64,000 nt of DNA from a virus: the IMG/VR virus record IMGVR_UViG_3300032289_001637, positions 1 through 64,000 of that record; one strand, given 5' to 3'. This document shows, piece by piece, positions 30,158 to 39,155 of this stretch. Below the pieces are notes generated by a model. It was given only the letters and a program-made list of their open reading frames with translations, was not told where the DNA came from and did no database searches. Each line of letters begins with the position of its first letter. The stretch's first letter is position 1. The position numbers and the translations under genes are program-made.

Positions 30158-30671
30158 TTACAACTACCCCACCCTCATTAACTTGAGAAAGCTTTGATAA
30201 AACTTTTGGTCTACAAGATTCACATGATGAAGTAACTTCTTTAAGAATACTTATAAGTATTTCTTGCTTTCTTTCTGTTTCTAAAAGTTCATCAGCAAGT
30301 TCCTGATTATCAAGTAACCCTGCTTTTTGTAGCATCTCAAGTCTTTTACCTTCAATATCAGCAATAAGTTTAATAGATGTAGTTTTTGCTGTTAAGTTTG
30401 CAGTAGCATCTGCAGAATCTATAACTTCATATGCTTTTTTAATTAAAGATGAGAAGTGTTGGTCTGCACCAGCAAGGGCTTCTTTTGCACGAGCGTGAAT
30501 TGCCTGATTATTAGCAGCCATCACTCTCCAGTCAGTAAGAAGCTCAGTAACCTTTACTCTAGGAATGTCAAGTATTTTTGAGATCTCTGAAGCATCAGAG
30601 CCTTTTAGATACTCTGAAGCAACCTTGTTAACAAGGTCTAAATGGTTAACTAATGCTGCTTCGCTTGACAC
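30147..30671 (-). CDS. putative terminase small subunit
   Basis: 174 residues with an N-terminal helix-turn-helix (YLKGSDASEISKILDIPRVKVTELL split over residues 19-43), a long helical middle and a C-terminal tail. Order and overlap with terL, plus the HTH, suggest the DNA-recognition subunit. The sequence itself is not a firm family match. Confidence 0.65.
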   Translation of the reverse strand: MSSEAALVNHLDLVNKVASEYLKGSDASEISKILDIPRVKVTELLTDWRVMAANNQAIHARAKEALAGADQHFSSLIKKAYEVIDSADATANLTAKTTSIKLIADIEGKRLEMLQKAGLLDNQELADELLETERKQEILISILKEVTSSCESCRPKVLSKLSQVNEGGVVVIDN

Positions 30672-30933
30672 GTTTACCTCTCTTATTTACTGCCTTTACT
30701 CTGTCAGGATAAAAAGACCTTGTTGGTCCAGAAATATCTTTAAACATTTGAAAGCAATCTATCCATTCTACACCATTTACAGGGTTTTTTACAAGACTTT
30801 TAAACTTAAAAGTAGAACCATGTTCTCCAGTGATCTTTATAAGATCTCCTTCATTTACTTCATGACCGCTTTCAGTTACCATTAAAGATTTTCTCTCAAA
30901 CTTGTCATTGAATATAGTTTTCTTTTTAGCCAC
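30646..30933 (-). CDS. hypothetical phage protein
   Basis: 95 residues, basic ends, beta-rich centre with a GDLIKITGEHG SH3-like turn and a WIDCFQMFKD block. It resembles small phage proteins of the DUF7246 kind, a weak recognition. Overlaps both neighbours. Confidence 0.55.
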   Translation of the reverse strand: MAKKKTIFNDKFERKSLMVTESGHEVNEGDLIKITGEHGSTFKFKSLVKNPVNGVEWIDCFQMFKDISGPTRSFYPDRVKAVNKRGKRVKRSSIS

Positions 30934-31261
30934 GTTTTTTAGCCTTTTTTAGTAAAAGATAGCCGATTAAATCGTCTTCATCGTTATCACCTGCGTATAA
31001 CTTTTTATTTTTAATTCTATTCAACTTATCATCAATACGAACATTTAACTGCTCCATATCATCTGCATCACTAAAAATACGAATTGGATTAAGAGCAGAG
31101 TTACCATAGGCTACATTCTTTTCTAAAAGCATTTCTGTAATGTCTAAGCAAGCAGCAAGAATGCTGTACCCAGCTGGTGCGGTTTTAGAAAGTTCAAAAA
31201 TCTTTTTAATCTTTTCTTCGTTCTTATTTACATAAAATACTTCTGACGGATATTCAGCCAT
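30926..31261 (-). CDS. nucleotide-modification-associated (DUF1599-like) protein
   Basis: 111 residues. The block KNVAYGNSALNPIRIF, then RIDDKLNRI and a closing EDDLIGYLLL, is that of the DUF1599 / nucleotide-modification-associated domain found on phages, possibly a MazG-like all-helical phosphohydrolase. It would act on a nucleotide; the substrate is unknown. An AGGAGAAAATA site precedes the ATG. Confidence 0.7.
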   Translation of the reverse strand: MAEYPSEVFYVNKNEEKIKKIFELSKTAPAGYSILAACLDITEMLLEKNVAYGNSALNPIRIFSDADDMEQLNVRIDDKLNRIKNKKLYAGDNDEDDLIGYLLLKKAKKRG

Positions 31262-31413
31262 TATTTTCTCCTGCTTTTTCTTAATCCAAATTTACCAAGA
31301 TATACATAAACAGTCTCAACTGAAACACCACATTCTTTTGCAATATCTTCTGGAGATTTTTTATCCACTAAAAATCTTTTTCTTAGCCAATTTTCATTCG
31401 TGTACATTTTCAT
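31261..31413 (-). CDS. small helix-turn-helix protein
   Basis: 50 residues, basic, with one clear HTH (SPEDIAKECGVSVETVYVYLG, read in two parts at residues 20-30 and 31-40) like the resolvase or sigma-70-region-4 type. The ATG at 31413 lies 6 nt after TATAAT (31425-31420), suggesting a leaderless transcript and a possible regulator; a second ATG two codons later is an alternative. Confidence 0.65.
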   Translation of the reverse strand: MKMYTNENWLRKRFLVDKKSPEDIAKECGVSVETVYVYLGKFGLRKSRRK

Positions 31414-31429
31414 AGTATCATTATATCCT

Positions 31430-32017
31430 TTATAAGTCAAGCTTAGTTATCTTATTCCAGTTATTTGTTGCATACCATCCAATAGCAATTGCATCTGCAA
31501 CATCATTATCATTTACATCGGTCATAAATTCTATGTTAACAAGTCTAATAGTTCTATTCTTTCTAAACTCTCTTTCCTTGCCTTTGTACCAAGAGTCTGA
31601 CTTTCCAGGAGTTTGTTTTCTTAATTCAACCTTCTCTTCTTTTGTTAAAACCTTATTTCCAATCCAGTTCTGCCAAGCAACTGGTACGCAAGGGTAGATA
31701 TCTTTTACGCCATTAATATATGCTGCACTAACAATAGCCCCTTGTGCAAGGGCTAACTGCATTGATGTTTTTGGAGAGTTTGCAAAAATAGTATTTTCAA
31801 TTACAACTGCATCAAAATCAAAGTCTTTAAACAATGGAGTAAGTTTTTTACAAGCATCTCCAGCTTTTTTATAATGATCATTTCCAGTAAAATTAATCTT
31901 TCCAAATTTTATTAACTCATTATTTTCAAATATTGCAAAGGCAGCTGAAGTAGAAGAAGCATCTATTGAGATAAATCTTTTTGGCTTTCCAATATCTTTC
32001 CAACTACTTTTGCTCAT
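31430..32017 (-). CDS. RuvC-like Holliday junction resolvase
   Basis: 195 residues, an RNase-H fold. FISIDASSTSAAFAIF (first Asp), VVIENTIF (Glu), and the final DNDVADAIAIG (Asp residues) are the four-acid RuvC pattern. It would cut branched intermediates before packaging. The ATG at 32017 is chosen because the two codons before it (TTG ATT) lack a ribosome site. It overlaps the zinc-finger gene. Confidence 0.85.
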   Translation of the reverse strand: MSKSSWKDIGKPKRFISIDASSTSAAFAIFENNELIKFGKINFTGNDHYKKAGDACKKLTPLFKDFDFDAVVIENTIFANSPKTSMQLALAQGAIVSAAYINGVKDIYPCVPVAWQNWIGNKVLTKEEKVELRKQTPGKSDSWYKGKEREFRKNRTIRLVNIEFMTDVNDNDVADAIAIGWYATNNWNKITKLDL

Positions 32018-32297
32018 AATCAAAAAATCCTTTTATGTCTTTTAAAGTTTGATCAAGTTTTCTTTTACTCATCATACATCCATTACAAAAACCAATATCG
32101 TTATAAATGCTAATTTCTATACCACACCCACCAGAACATTTTCTAGACTTAGTAGCACGAGACTTAACCTTTGAAACCTTGTATCTTTGCATAATCTTTT
32201 CCTTTGTAGCAGTAGACCTGCAATCAGGTGAGCAATATATTTGATTTTTATTATTGCTTTGAAATTGATTATCACATAGTTTACAAAATTTACTCAA
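32004..32297 (-). CDS. double zinc-finger protein
   Basis: 97 residues with two metal knuckles: C-x2-C...YCSPDC (residues 5-26) and C-x3-C...C-x2-C (about 53-74). The first resembles FCS/MYND-like fingers. It is basic, likely binds DNA, and sits between two nuclease genes. Its function is unknown. Confidence 0.6.
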   Translation of the reverse strand: MSKFCKLCDNQFQSNNKNQIYCSPDCRSTATKEKIMQRYKVSKVKSRATKSRKCSGGCGIEISIYNDIGFCNGCMMSKRKLDQTLKDIKGFFDYEQK

Positions 32298-33069
32298 GGT
32301 CTTTCCTTGGTGCTATTTTAATATCACCCTTTGGCTTAGTGCGACATACTGTTTCGAAATCACAACCTTTACAAACCTTTGAGTTTGAACGGTAAGGATT
32401 TTCAGGCAAAAGACCATCGTCATATGCTTTCTTTACTTCTCGCATCCAATCAAAAAAGTAGTTAATAAAGTTTTTATAATGGTCAGTTAGTTTAACTGGA
32501 AACAAAGAAAGTTCATGACTATTCTTTGATTCATAAACTAAGAATGCAAAACTCTTTTTAAGAATTTTCATGTAAATAAGAAGCTGTTCAACATGATACT
32601 TTCTAGCTTCCCCCTTTACATTTAAGTAATGAAAAGAATCTTCATTAAGTGTTTTAATTTCAGTAAGAATATCCATTTCATTCCACTTAATAATTGCATC
32701 AGTTCTTCCAGAAATTGGAGGATCTTCGTAAGACAAACGCTCCTCATTAGTTACAAGAATACCAGCAGACTCCATAGCTTTTTCAATACGACCATGACGA
32801 TCAGTACCACTATCCATATTGGCTACCGAATACCAATCTGTTTTTACATCTGATTCATTTCCTTCAAACCATAAGTACCAAAATCTAGGACACTTACCTG
32901 CACCATAAGTTAATGTTGATGGAGTAAAACTATCTCTTTTCTTAAAGGATGCTTTTCTTTGTAAAGCATATCCTTCTTTAATCTTGTCAACAATTGCCTG
33001 ACTATCAATTAAATTTTCTTCACTCTTCTTTGGTTTTTCAACCAACTTATTAATAAGGCTTTTAGCCAT
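32290..33069 (-). CDS. Cas4/RecB-like PD-(D/E)XK exonuclease
   Basis: 259 residues. The nuclease core is GRTDAII (Asp) followed by LTEIKT (E-x-K), with a QLLIYM helix. One Cys near the N-terminus (GAGKCPRF) and three near the C-terminus (VCKGCDFETVC) match the 4Fe-4S arrangement of Cas4/AddB-type nucleases. It would resect DNA ends for RecA-dependent recombination. The ATG at 33069 has AGGATTAACA upstream. There is no CRISPR array nearby. Confidence 0.85.
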   Translation of the reverse strand: MAKSLINKLVEKPKKSEENLIDSQAIVDKIKEGYALQRKASFKKRDSFTPSTLTYGAGKCPRFWYLWFEGNESDVKTDWYSVANMDSGTDRHGRIEKAMESAGILVTNEERLSYEDPPISGRTDAIIKWNEMDILTEIKTLNEDSFHYLNVKGEARKYHVEQLLIYMKILKKSFAFLVYESKNSHELSLFPVKLTDHYKNFINYFFDWMREVKKAYDDGLLPENPYRSNSKVCKGCDFETVCRTKPKGDIKIAPRKDLE

Positions 33070-33379
33070 TGTTAATCCTAACTGCATATTTCAATGCATC
33101 TACTAGTCTATCCGTTGCTTCTTTAGCTGAATAGTATATATTCTTCTTTGCTCTTTCATCTTTCTTAACATTAGTATACCAGGAAGCAAGCATTGCAAAT
33201 TTAGCAGAATACGCTTGTAGCTTTACAATTAGTTCAACACCAACGGCTGCAGGAACATCTGGTTTAGAAATTAACTTAGCAACCAAAACCAAAGTCTGTG
33301 TGAGTTCATCATCCTGCATATGCTCAGATATTTCATTAAAACCATTTACTTGATTTAATAGTTCAATCGTTGTTTCCAT
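33062..33379 (-). CDS. helical hypothetical protein
   Basis: 105 residues, all-helical, no recognised motifs. It is tightly coupled between the resolvase/nuclease genes, so a recombination role is possible by context only. Confidence 0.6.
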   Translation of the reverse strand: METTIELLNQVNGFNEISEHMQDDELTQTLVLVAKLISKPDVPAAVGVELIVKLQAYSAKFAMLASWYTNVKKDERAKKNIYYSAKEATDRLVDALKYAVRINNG

Positions 33380-33662
33380 TATTCCTCAATTCTTCAAACA
33401 CTTCCCATTCAATAACAGCAAGTCTAACTTTTTTATTTCCTTCACCGATAACAAGCATCAATGCTGGATTCTTAGATCTATCAACCTTTAAAGTGTCTGT
33501 AACAATTTTTGCCCAGTTGTCTTGACTTATAGAGAATGATTTGCTATATTCTTTCACATCAACAACAAATTCATCATCACTTCCATCAGCTTTTACTGCA
33601 CCTCTACCAGAATTTTTATGAGCTTTTAAACCTGCTTTTTTAAGCTCTGCACGTTCGCTCAT
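33363..33662 (-). CDS. possible Hjc-like Holliday junction resolvase
   Basis: 99 residues. HKNSGRGAVK, FVVDVKEY (D-x-K core), a Ser/Trp helix (SQDNWAKIV) and NPALMLVIG correspond in order to small archaeal-type Hjc or VRR-like nucleases. The first catalytic Glu is not obvious, so the call is tentative. Overlaps both neighbours. Confidence 0.5.
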   Translation of the reverse strand: MSERAELKKAGLKAHKNSGRGAVKADGSDDEFVVDVKEYSKSFSISQDNWAKIVTDTLKVDRSKNPALMLVIGEGNKKVRLAVIEWEVFEELRNNGNND

Positions 33663-33817
33663 GATGATCCTCTTGTTAAAATAACTTGAGACATATGTCT
33701 ATTTGAACAAAGCCAAGTTAGCTTCATATCTTCCCTATAAAATCTTGCAATCAAAACTAATTGCTTACATGAATGGCAAGAGAATTTTCCTCTGTACTCA
33801 GAAAAGTTTTTATACAT
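33659..33817 (-). CDS. small zinc-ribbon protein
   Basis: 52 residues with C-x2-C (SCHSC, residues 13-17) and C-x3-H (CSNRH, residues 37-41), giving one zinc site. The start overlaps the recA-like stop by 8 nt, and the stop overlaps the next ATG (ATGA). The couplings support it as a real gene; function unknown. Confidence 0.6.
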   Translation of the reverse strand: MYKNFSEYRGKFSCHSCKQLVLIARFYREDMKLTWLCSNRHMSQVILTRGSS

Positions 33818-34823
33818 CTAATTTTGCTTCTAAGTCTAAGACTCTTTTAGGATCTTCTTTTAACCAATCAATAACTTTTGCTCTACCCTGCAATCGCTCT
33901 TCTCCTATGGTATACCAGGCTCCACCCTTTTGTATAGCACCAACAAGTTCTGCGGTATCAACTAAGTCTGCAACCCTGTCTACACCCATAGATCCATCTC
34001 CATCGAAGTAGAAGTCGTAAGAACCTGCAACGAATGCTGGACCAGTCTTATTAAAATCAACGTGCCAGTTAACTACACGACCAATCTTAGACTCAATAAT
34101 CTTATCTCCTGAAACTATCTTACCCTTAATTGCCTGATTGTCAGACTCACTTGACCAAAGTTTAACAATGGTACTACTAAAGAATTTAACAGCATGTCCA
34201 CCAGTTGGTTGATGGGATGCAAACATTGCACCAATATTATTTCTTTGTTGAGAAATTAAAACAAGCAATGTTGGCTTATCATTATTATTTGCATAGTTAA
34301 GCATCTTTACTGCATTAGTCATGTCTCTTGCCTCTGCACCAATTTGTTTAGTATTTTCTAACTGCTTTAATTCTTCTGAATCTTTTTCAAAGTAAATAGC
34401 AGGAAGGAGTGCAGAGATAGAATCAACAATTAAAATATCTACGCCAGCTTTCATTAGCTGAACTCCAACGTCTACCATTTCATTTATACTTCTAGCATTT
34501 GAATAAATTAGTTGTTCTACATCTACCCCAAGTTTTCTTGCCCACTCTGGATCAAAAGATGCTTCTGCATCAATCCAAGCACATATCTTTCCATCTTTTT
34601 GAGCATCAGCAATCATTTGTAAACAAAATGAAGATTTTCCTGCAGATTTATTTCCCCAAATAAGGACTTGACGACCATAACCAAACCCACCTTTTAGTGC
34701 ATTGTTCAAACTAATGCTTGGAGTTTTTTGCTTAGTTATTTCAATAGTGTTTCCACTAGTTATTTTCTTACGCAACTTTGGATCTAATTGAGACAAAAAC
34801 TCATCAAGGTCTATTTTACTCAT
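33810..34823 (-). CDS. RecA-like recombinase
   Basis: 337 residues. Walker A GNKSAGKS (57-64), ICAWIDAEASFDPEWA (the RecA ID-E block), ILIVDSISALLP (Walker B), and LISQQRNNIGAMF with GGHAVKFFSS (L2 loop and following strand). It is a full-length phage RecA core without a long C-terminal acidic domain. It pairs homologous DNA for recombination and repair. It overlaps the MazG-like gene by 4 nt and is followed by the nuclease genes. Confidence 0.95.
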   Translation of the reverse strand: MSKIDLDEFLSQLDPKLRKKITSGNTIEITKQKTPSISLNNALKGGFGYGRQVLIWGNKSAGKSSFCLQMIADAQKDGKICAWIDAEASFDPEWARKLGVDVEQLIYSNARSINEMVDVGVQLMKAGVDILIVDSISALLPAIYFEKDSEELKQLENTKQIGAEARDMTNAVKMLNYANNNDKPTLLVLISQQRNNIGAMFASHQPTGGHAVKFFSSTIVKLWSSESDNQAIKGKIVSGDKIIESKIGRVVNWHVDFNKTGPAFVAGSYDFYFDGDGSMGVDRVADLVDTAELVGAIQKGGAWYTIGEERLQGRAKVIDWLKEDPKRVLDLEAKLDV

Positions 34824-35143
34824 GCTAGTAGCCCATGCATATTTGGTCGTTCTAAATTATATTGAGCTTTGTCCAACAAGTTTTCTTGCAATGATTCTTT
34901 TGTATATTCATCTTCTACAAGACCTGCATACAAATCTAGAGTTCTAATAATAATATCCGCCAACTCTCTAACAACAGCACGATCACCTTCGCTCTTACGA
35001 AGAGCCTCTGCTACCTCTGCCACTTCAGTTGTTATCATCATTAGCTGTTTAAGATAAAAGATTATCCCATTGTTGTCATCCCAAAATCCTTTTTGCTTTG
35101 CAGTTTTGTGCAAACTACTTGCTAATTCATCTATGTCAATCAT
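34820..35143 (-). CDS. MazG-like nucleotide pyrophosphohydrolase
   Basis: 107 residues, all-helical. TTEVAEVAEAL (E-x2-E) and VRELADIIIRTLD (E-x2-D) give the metal-binding acidic set of MazG. It would hydrolyse NTPs or lower (p)ppGpp-like signals, as suggested for cyanophage MazG. Overlaps recA by 4 nt and dnaE by 1 nt. Confidence 0.85.
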   Translation of the reverse strand: MIDIDELASSLHKTAKQKGFWDDNNGIIFYLKQLMMITTEVAEVAEALRKSEGDRAVVRELADIIIRTLDLYAGLVEDEYTKESLQENLLDKAQYNLERPNMHGLLA

Positions 35144-38100
35144 TAATTTACTTCTTTCAATGTAATAGTTCCTTCTTTTGTTTCACCAAAATTAATTTTT
35201 GCTACTTTTCCAGGCTGACATTTCATATATCCAGTAGAAAACATTGTTGGGAATACCATTACAGCAGTCATTTCTCTTGAACTATCAGCAACAATCATGT
35301 TAGCCATTCTTTTTCCAGCCTTAGTAACTCTAGGAGTAAATGATAGCACAAAGTGTTCATCATTTGCAAATGGTATTTGCTTATAGTTTAAAAACTTTAT
35401 AAGTGGATTTTCTTTATGCTCTTTTAATTCATCAATTGGAATTGCTTCAGAAATTCTATTTGCACCTGCAAGAATTAAATAAGTTCTTCCTGGCTCAATT
35501 TTAGTCTCTTCTTCATCAAAGATTCCAATGACTCCAGTAGAGTCCATAATTTCTACTCTTGACCAGCCCTTGCCACGCTTAATATTTTTTGCAATACCAA
35601 GTAGTACAAAGACACCCTGTTCATCAAAGTCTTCTACAAGATCTATATATGCATAGTAATGTTGTGGGACACTTGTATTTAATTCTGGAAGATTTAGATA
35701 CTCATAAAGATTATCTCTAACCTTTGCCTCATCTCTTGGATTATCTTCAAATGTTAGTGCACCAATAAGATCTAACGCTTCTACTGCTCTTGAATTTATT
35801 CCACTACCTTTTTGAATAGCAAATTTTTTAAATTGATCTTTGGATTCAAAAGGTCTTCCAGCAATGATCTTATTTGCAACACCCTCAGAAAGCCATTTTA
35901 TTGCAGCAAGTCCAAATCTAATACCCTTACCTTCAATTTTAAAATCTGAATCAGACTCATTGATATGTGGAAGCTTTAGAGACAATCCCATACGCTTAGA
36001 CTCAATTAAATACTCAGTACGAGTATCACTATCCTTTTCACTTTTTAACAACGAAAACATAAATTCAATAGGGTAGTGGTACTTTAGCCAAGCGGTCCAA
36101 TAGGACAGTGTTGAGTACGCAACAGCGTGAGACTTATTAAAAGAATAACCAGCATGTGCTTCAAAATCATGCCATAAATCTTTTGCTCTAATGCCAATAT
36201 GCTTTTCTGCATTGTTAACAAACTTATCTTTAAATATGTCAAACTCTTTAGCATCTTTTTTCTTACCAATAATTTTTCGAACTTTGTCAGCTTCAACCAT
36301 TGTCATTCCGCCAAGAACTACACAAGCTTGCATAACTTGTTCTTGATACAAGACACAACCATAAGTATCTTTTAGATAATCATTCATAGAAGGATGAATA
36401 TATTCAACCATCTCCCTGCCGTGCTTACGGGCAATGTATGACTTTCCAATTGTATTCATAGCACCTGGACGAACAAGAGCATTTGATGCAACAAGTTCAT
36501 CAAAGTTTCCAACTCTCATTTTAACTAAAAGATTTGTATATGGAGTTGCTTCACACTGGAAAACACCCTTTGTACGCCCCTCAGAGAGCATCTCAAAGAC
36601 TTTCTTGTCATTTAGGGGTATCTGCTTTAGATTTATATCTGTTCCGTGGCGTTCTTTAATTGTTTTAATAGTCTGATCAATTACAGTAAGAGTTTTTAGA
36701 CCAAGTACGTCAAGCTTAATTAGCCCAATTTCTGCAGCCTCTTCCATGTCTACTGCAACTACTGGAATTCTTTCTTTACTTCCTGGAGCAATTCGTGTTT
36801 CAAGTGGAGCGTACCTAAATATTGAATCTTTTGCAGTAACTACACCTGCAGCATGGATGCCAGTACCACGAATTCTTCCACGAAGTTGCTCTCCGTATTT
36901 AACAATTTCAGGATACTTCATTCTAAACCACTGAGCATTAGTTGACCTTGTAAAGTCATCCCAACTATCTACACCTTTAAGAACTTTATTAACATCGTTA
37001 AGAGGAATATTAAATGCTCTAGCAACATCTCTTACAACACCCTTATCTTTAAATGCCAGAAACGTAGCAATAGAAGCAACATTCTTATATTCACGCTCAA
37101 GGTATGCTTTAACTTCATCTCTTCTATCGTCTGCTATATCAGAGTCAATGTCAGGAAAATCATCTCTATCTGGATTAATAAAACGGAAAAACAGAAGACC
37201 ATATTCAATCGGATCAATTTCTGTAATTCCTAATGCATAACAAACCAAAGAACCTGCTGCTGAACCACGACCTGGACCAACCATGATTCCCTGATCTTTT
37301 GCCCAGTTAAGCATATTATGAACAACCAAAAAATATGGTGAAAAGTTTTTACTTTTAATAACATCAAGTTCTAAGTTTAATCTATCCAAATATTCTTTAT
37401 TTTCAGAAAGACCTTTTAAAACTAATCCTCTAGATGCAAGTGCAAGAAGTTCTTCATTTGGATTCTCAACTTTTATTGGAAGAAGATCTAAGTTACTTTT
37501 AATAGTATATTCTTCTATCTTGTTTGCAATCTCAACAGTATTTTCATAAATATCTTCACGCTTAATTCCCTGCTGTTGCATTGCTGATTTTATTTCTTCA
37601 TAAGAAAGCAAGTGAATATCAAAACTTCTAAAAGACATCATTCTATCTTCACCATATAAATAGTCAAGTCTTTTCATAGGGTCTTCAATTTTTGATGCCT
37701 TGTCAAAAGTTGCTTCCTTATTTAACTTAGCGTGAGTATTAAGAAGAAGCATCATTTCTTGAATTACCTTTTGACTCTTGTCAGAGTGATGGCAATCAGG
37801 AGTTACAACTGGCTTTACGTCATAAATATCAGCCATCTCAAGCAATTCTTTATTTAATTCTGCAGAATTGTGTGGCATAACCTCTACATAAAAATCGTCA
37901 CCAAAGGTTTCTTTAAACCATGTCATGTGTTTTTTTGCAGCAGCATATTCTTTATACTCAATTGCTTTTGCAAGAAGTCCACTCATACATGCTGATAAAA
38001 CTATTACACCCTCTTTATACTTTGATAGAATTTCAAAATCAATTCTTGGCTTTCTATAATATCCTTCAGTCCAAGCAAGTTCGTTAAGCTTATTTAAATT

Positions 38101-38412
38101 TTCTAATCCCTTATCATTTTTTGCAAGAAGAACAATATGGTTATAAACCATATCAAGTGGTTCAATTCTTTCAGACTTATCTCTGTTATCAAATCTATCT
38201 GCAGTAATATATCCTTCTATACCCAAAATTGGCTTAATGCCATTTGCTTTTGCAGCTCTATACATAGGTCTATGACCAGACAGAACGCCATGGTCAGTTA
38301 TTGCAATTGCTGATAGTCCAATTTCAGAAGCACGTTTTGCATACTCTTCTGGAGTTGCAACACCATCCATAAGGGAGTAGTGTGTGTGAACGTGTAGTGG
38401 AACGTAAGTCAT
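35143..38412 (-). CDS. dnaE: DNA polymerase III alpha subunit (DnaE type)
   Basis: 1089 residues. The N-terminal PHP domain has HVHTHYSLMDG (residues 7-17) and ITDHGVLSG. The polymerase core has GPGRGSAAGSLV (near 385) and PDIDSDI (about 417-423), the catalytic Asp pair. The fingers carry KSHAVAYS, followed by a C-terminal helix-hairpin-helix and an OB-fold (FVLLGIAK near 950). It is slightly shorter than host DnaE and makes the phage self-sufficient for replication. The start is the ATG at 38412 after a hairpin. Confidence 0.96.
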   Translation of the reverse strand: MTYVPLHVHTHYSLMDGVATPEEYAKRASEIGLSAIAITDHGVLSGHRPMYRAAKANGIKPILGIEGYITADRFDNRDKSERIEPLDMVYNHIVLLAKNDKGLENLNKLNELAWTEGYYRKPRIDFEILSKYKEGVIVLSACMSGLLAKAIEYKEYAAAKKHMTWFKETFGDDFYVEVMPHNSAELNKELLEMADIYDVKPVVTPDCHHSDKSQKVIQEMMLLLNTHAKLNKEATFDKASKIEDPMKRLDYLYGEDRMMSFRSFDIHLLSYEEIKSAMQQQGIKREDIYENTVEIANKIEEYTIKSNLDLLPIKVENPNEELLALASRGLVLKGLSENKEYLDRLNLELDVIKSKNFSPYFLVVHNMLNWAKDQGIMVGPGRGSAAGSLVCYALGITEIDPIEYGLLFFRFINPDRDDFPDIDSDIADDRRDEVKAYLEREYKNVASIATFLAFKDKGVVRDVARAFNIPLNDVNKVLKGVDSWDDFTRSTNAQWFRMKYPEIVKYGEQLRGRIRGTGIHAAGVVTAKDSIFRYAPLETRIAPGSKERIPVVAVDMEEAAEIGLIKLDVLGLKTLTVIDQTIKTIKERHGTDINLKQIPLNDKKVFEMLSEGRTKGVFQCEATPYTNLLVKMRVGNFDELVASNALVRPGAMNTIGKSYIARKHGREMVEYIHPSMNDYLKDTYGCVLYQEQVMQACVVLGGMTMVEADKVRKIIGKKKDAKEFDIFKDKFVNNAEKHIGIRAKDLWHDFEAHAGYSFNKSHAVAYSTLSYWTAWLKYHYPIEFMFSLLKSEKDSDTRTEYLIESKRMGLSLKLPHINESDSDFKIEGKGIRFGLAAIKWLSEGVANKIIAGRPFESKDQFKKFAIQKGSGINSRAVEALDLIGALTFEDNPRDEAKVRDNLYEYLNLPELNTSVPQHYYAYIDLVEDFDEQGVFVLLGIAKNIKRGKGWSRVEIMDSTGVIGIFDEEETKIEPGRTYLILAGANRISEAIPIDELKEHKENPLIKFLNYKQIPFANDEHFVLSFTPRVTKAGKRMANMIVADSSREMTAVMVFPTMFSTGYMKCQPGKVAKINFGETKEGTITLKEVN

Positions 38413-38433
38413 TTTAACCTTTCAGTTGTATAG

Positions 38434-38458
38434 GGTGGGGGAGTATTTCTCCCCCACC
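38434..38458. terminator. 10-bp hairpin between the SSB-like gene and dnaE
   Basis: GGTGGGGGAG pairs perfectly with CTCCCCCACC around a 5-nt loop. No T-run follows on either strand. Only 21 nt separate it from the dnaE start, so it may attenuate transcription or stabilise the 3' end of the upstream mRNA rather than end it completely. Confidence 0.7.
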
Positions 38459-38462
38459 ACTT

Positions 38463-39113
38463 TTACCAGTCTACAGAAGTAGATACAGATGGATTGTCAA
38501 AGCCAAGATAGAAAGACTCTTGTTCAGCGTAAGGAACTTCTCTTACAACTGCCTCAAGATCTGGAACCTCATGCTTGGACCAATCAAACTTTTCTTCATC
38601 CTGCTTAATTGGAATTAGAATATAGGTTGTCTCAGTTCCCTTACCATTTCGCTTTAGCTTCCATGTCATGTTTGAAAGACTTTGAGAATCTTGAACATAT
38701 TCACGAATTGTATCAAATGTTGCAGACTTTGCAACACCCATGCTCCATACAGCAATGTATGGTTCATTAGATCCATCATCAACTAGAACATTTATGTAAA
38801 AACGAAGACGTGATCTCCAACCTGCCTTCATGTCTTTTCTGTGCATCTCACAACCAAAGCAGCGACCTTCGCTTTCAGCAGAACAAGCTGCCTTACGCTT
38901 ATAGTCCTTTGGGTTTGTATGTTCAGAAACAACAATAGCTAGACCATTTTTTTCGTCATAGCTTGGCGAGTCTCCATCAAGTTCATTTACAAAACGAACG
39001 GATACACTCTGATTATCTTCTAGTTTTAGCCACGTTACTCGTGGACCATTATTTTCAAATTTTGGCTTATCTAGCATTGCTTCGATATTTTTTAGCCCTT
39101 TTACAATTGCCAT
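38463..39113 (-). CDS. SSB-like / replication-associated zinc protein
   Basis: 216 residues. A conserved start (IVKGLKNIEAML) leads to a beta-rich domain. Cysteines at CSAESEGRCFGCE (about residues 73-85) can bind zinc, recalling the zinc-stabilised OB-fold of T4 gp32-type proteins. The C-terminus is acidic and ends near the stop with SVDW. Position between primase and polymerase supports an ssDNA-binding role. The family is not certain. Confidence 0.55.
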   Translation of the reverse strand: MAIVKGLKNIEAMLDKPKFENNGPRVTWLKLEDNQSVSVRFVNELDGDSPSYDEKNGLAIVVSEHTNPKDYKRKAACSAESEGRCFGCEMHRKDMKAGWRSRLRFYINVLVDDGSNEPYIAVWSMGVAKSATFDTIREYVQDSQSLSNMTWKLKRNGKGTETTYILIPIKQDEEKFDWSKHEVPDLEAVVREVPYAEQESFYLGFDNPSVSTSVDW

Positions 39114-39155
39114 AATATTTCTCCTAATATTTTGTCCTATAGATGAACAGTTGTA

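Noticed and set aside
38463-39113. Calling the gene a definite gp32 homologue
   Set aside because: Only the zinc-like cysteines, size and position agree; the core DNA-binding motif of gp32 could not be identified by eye.
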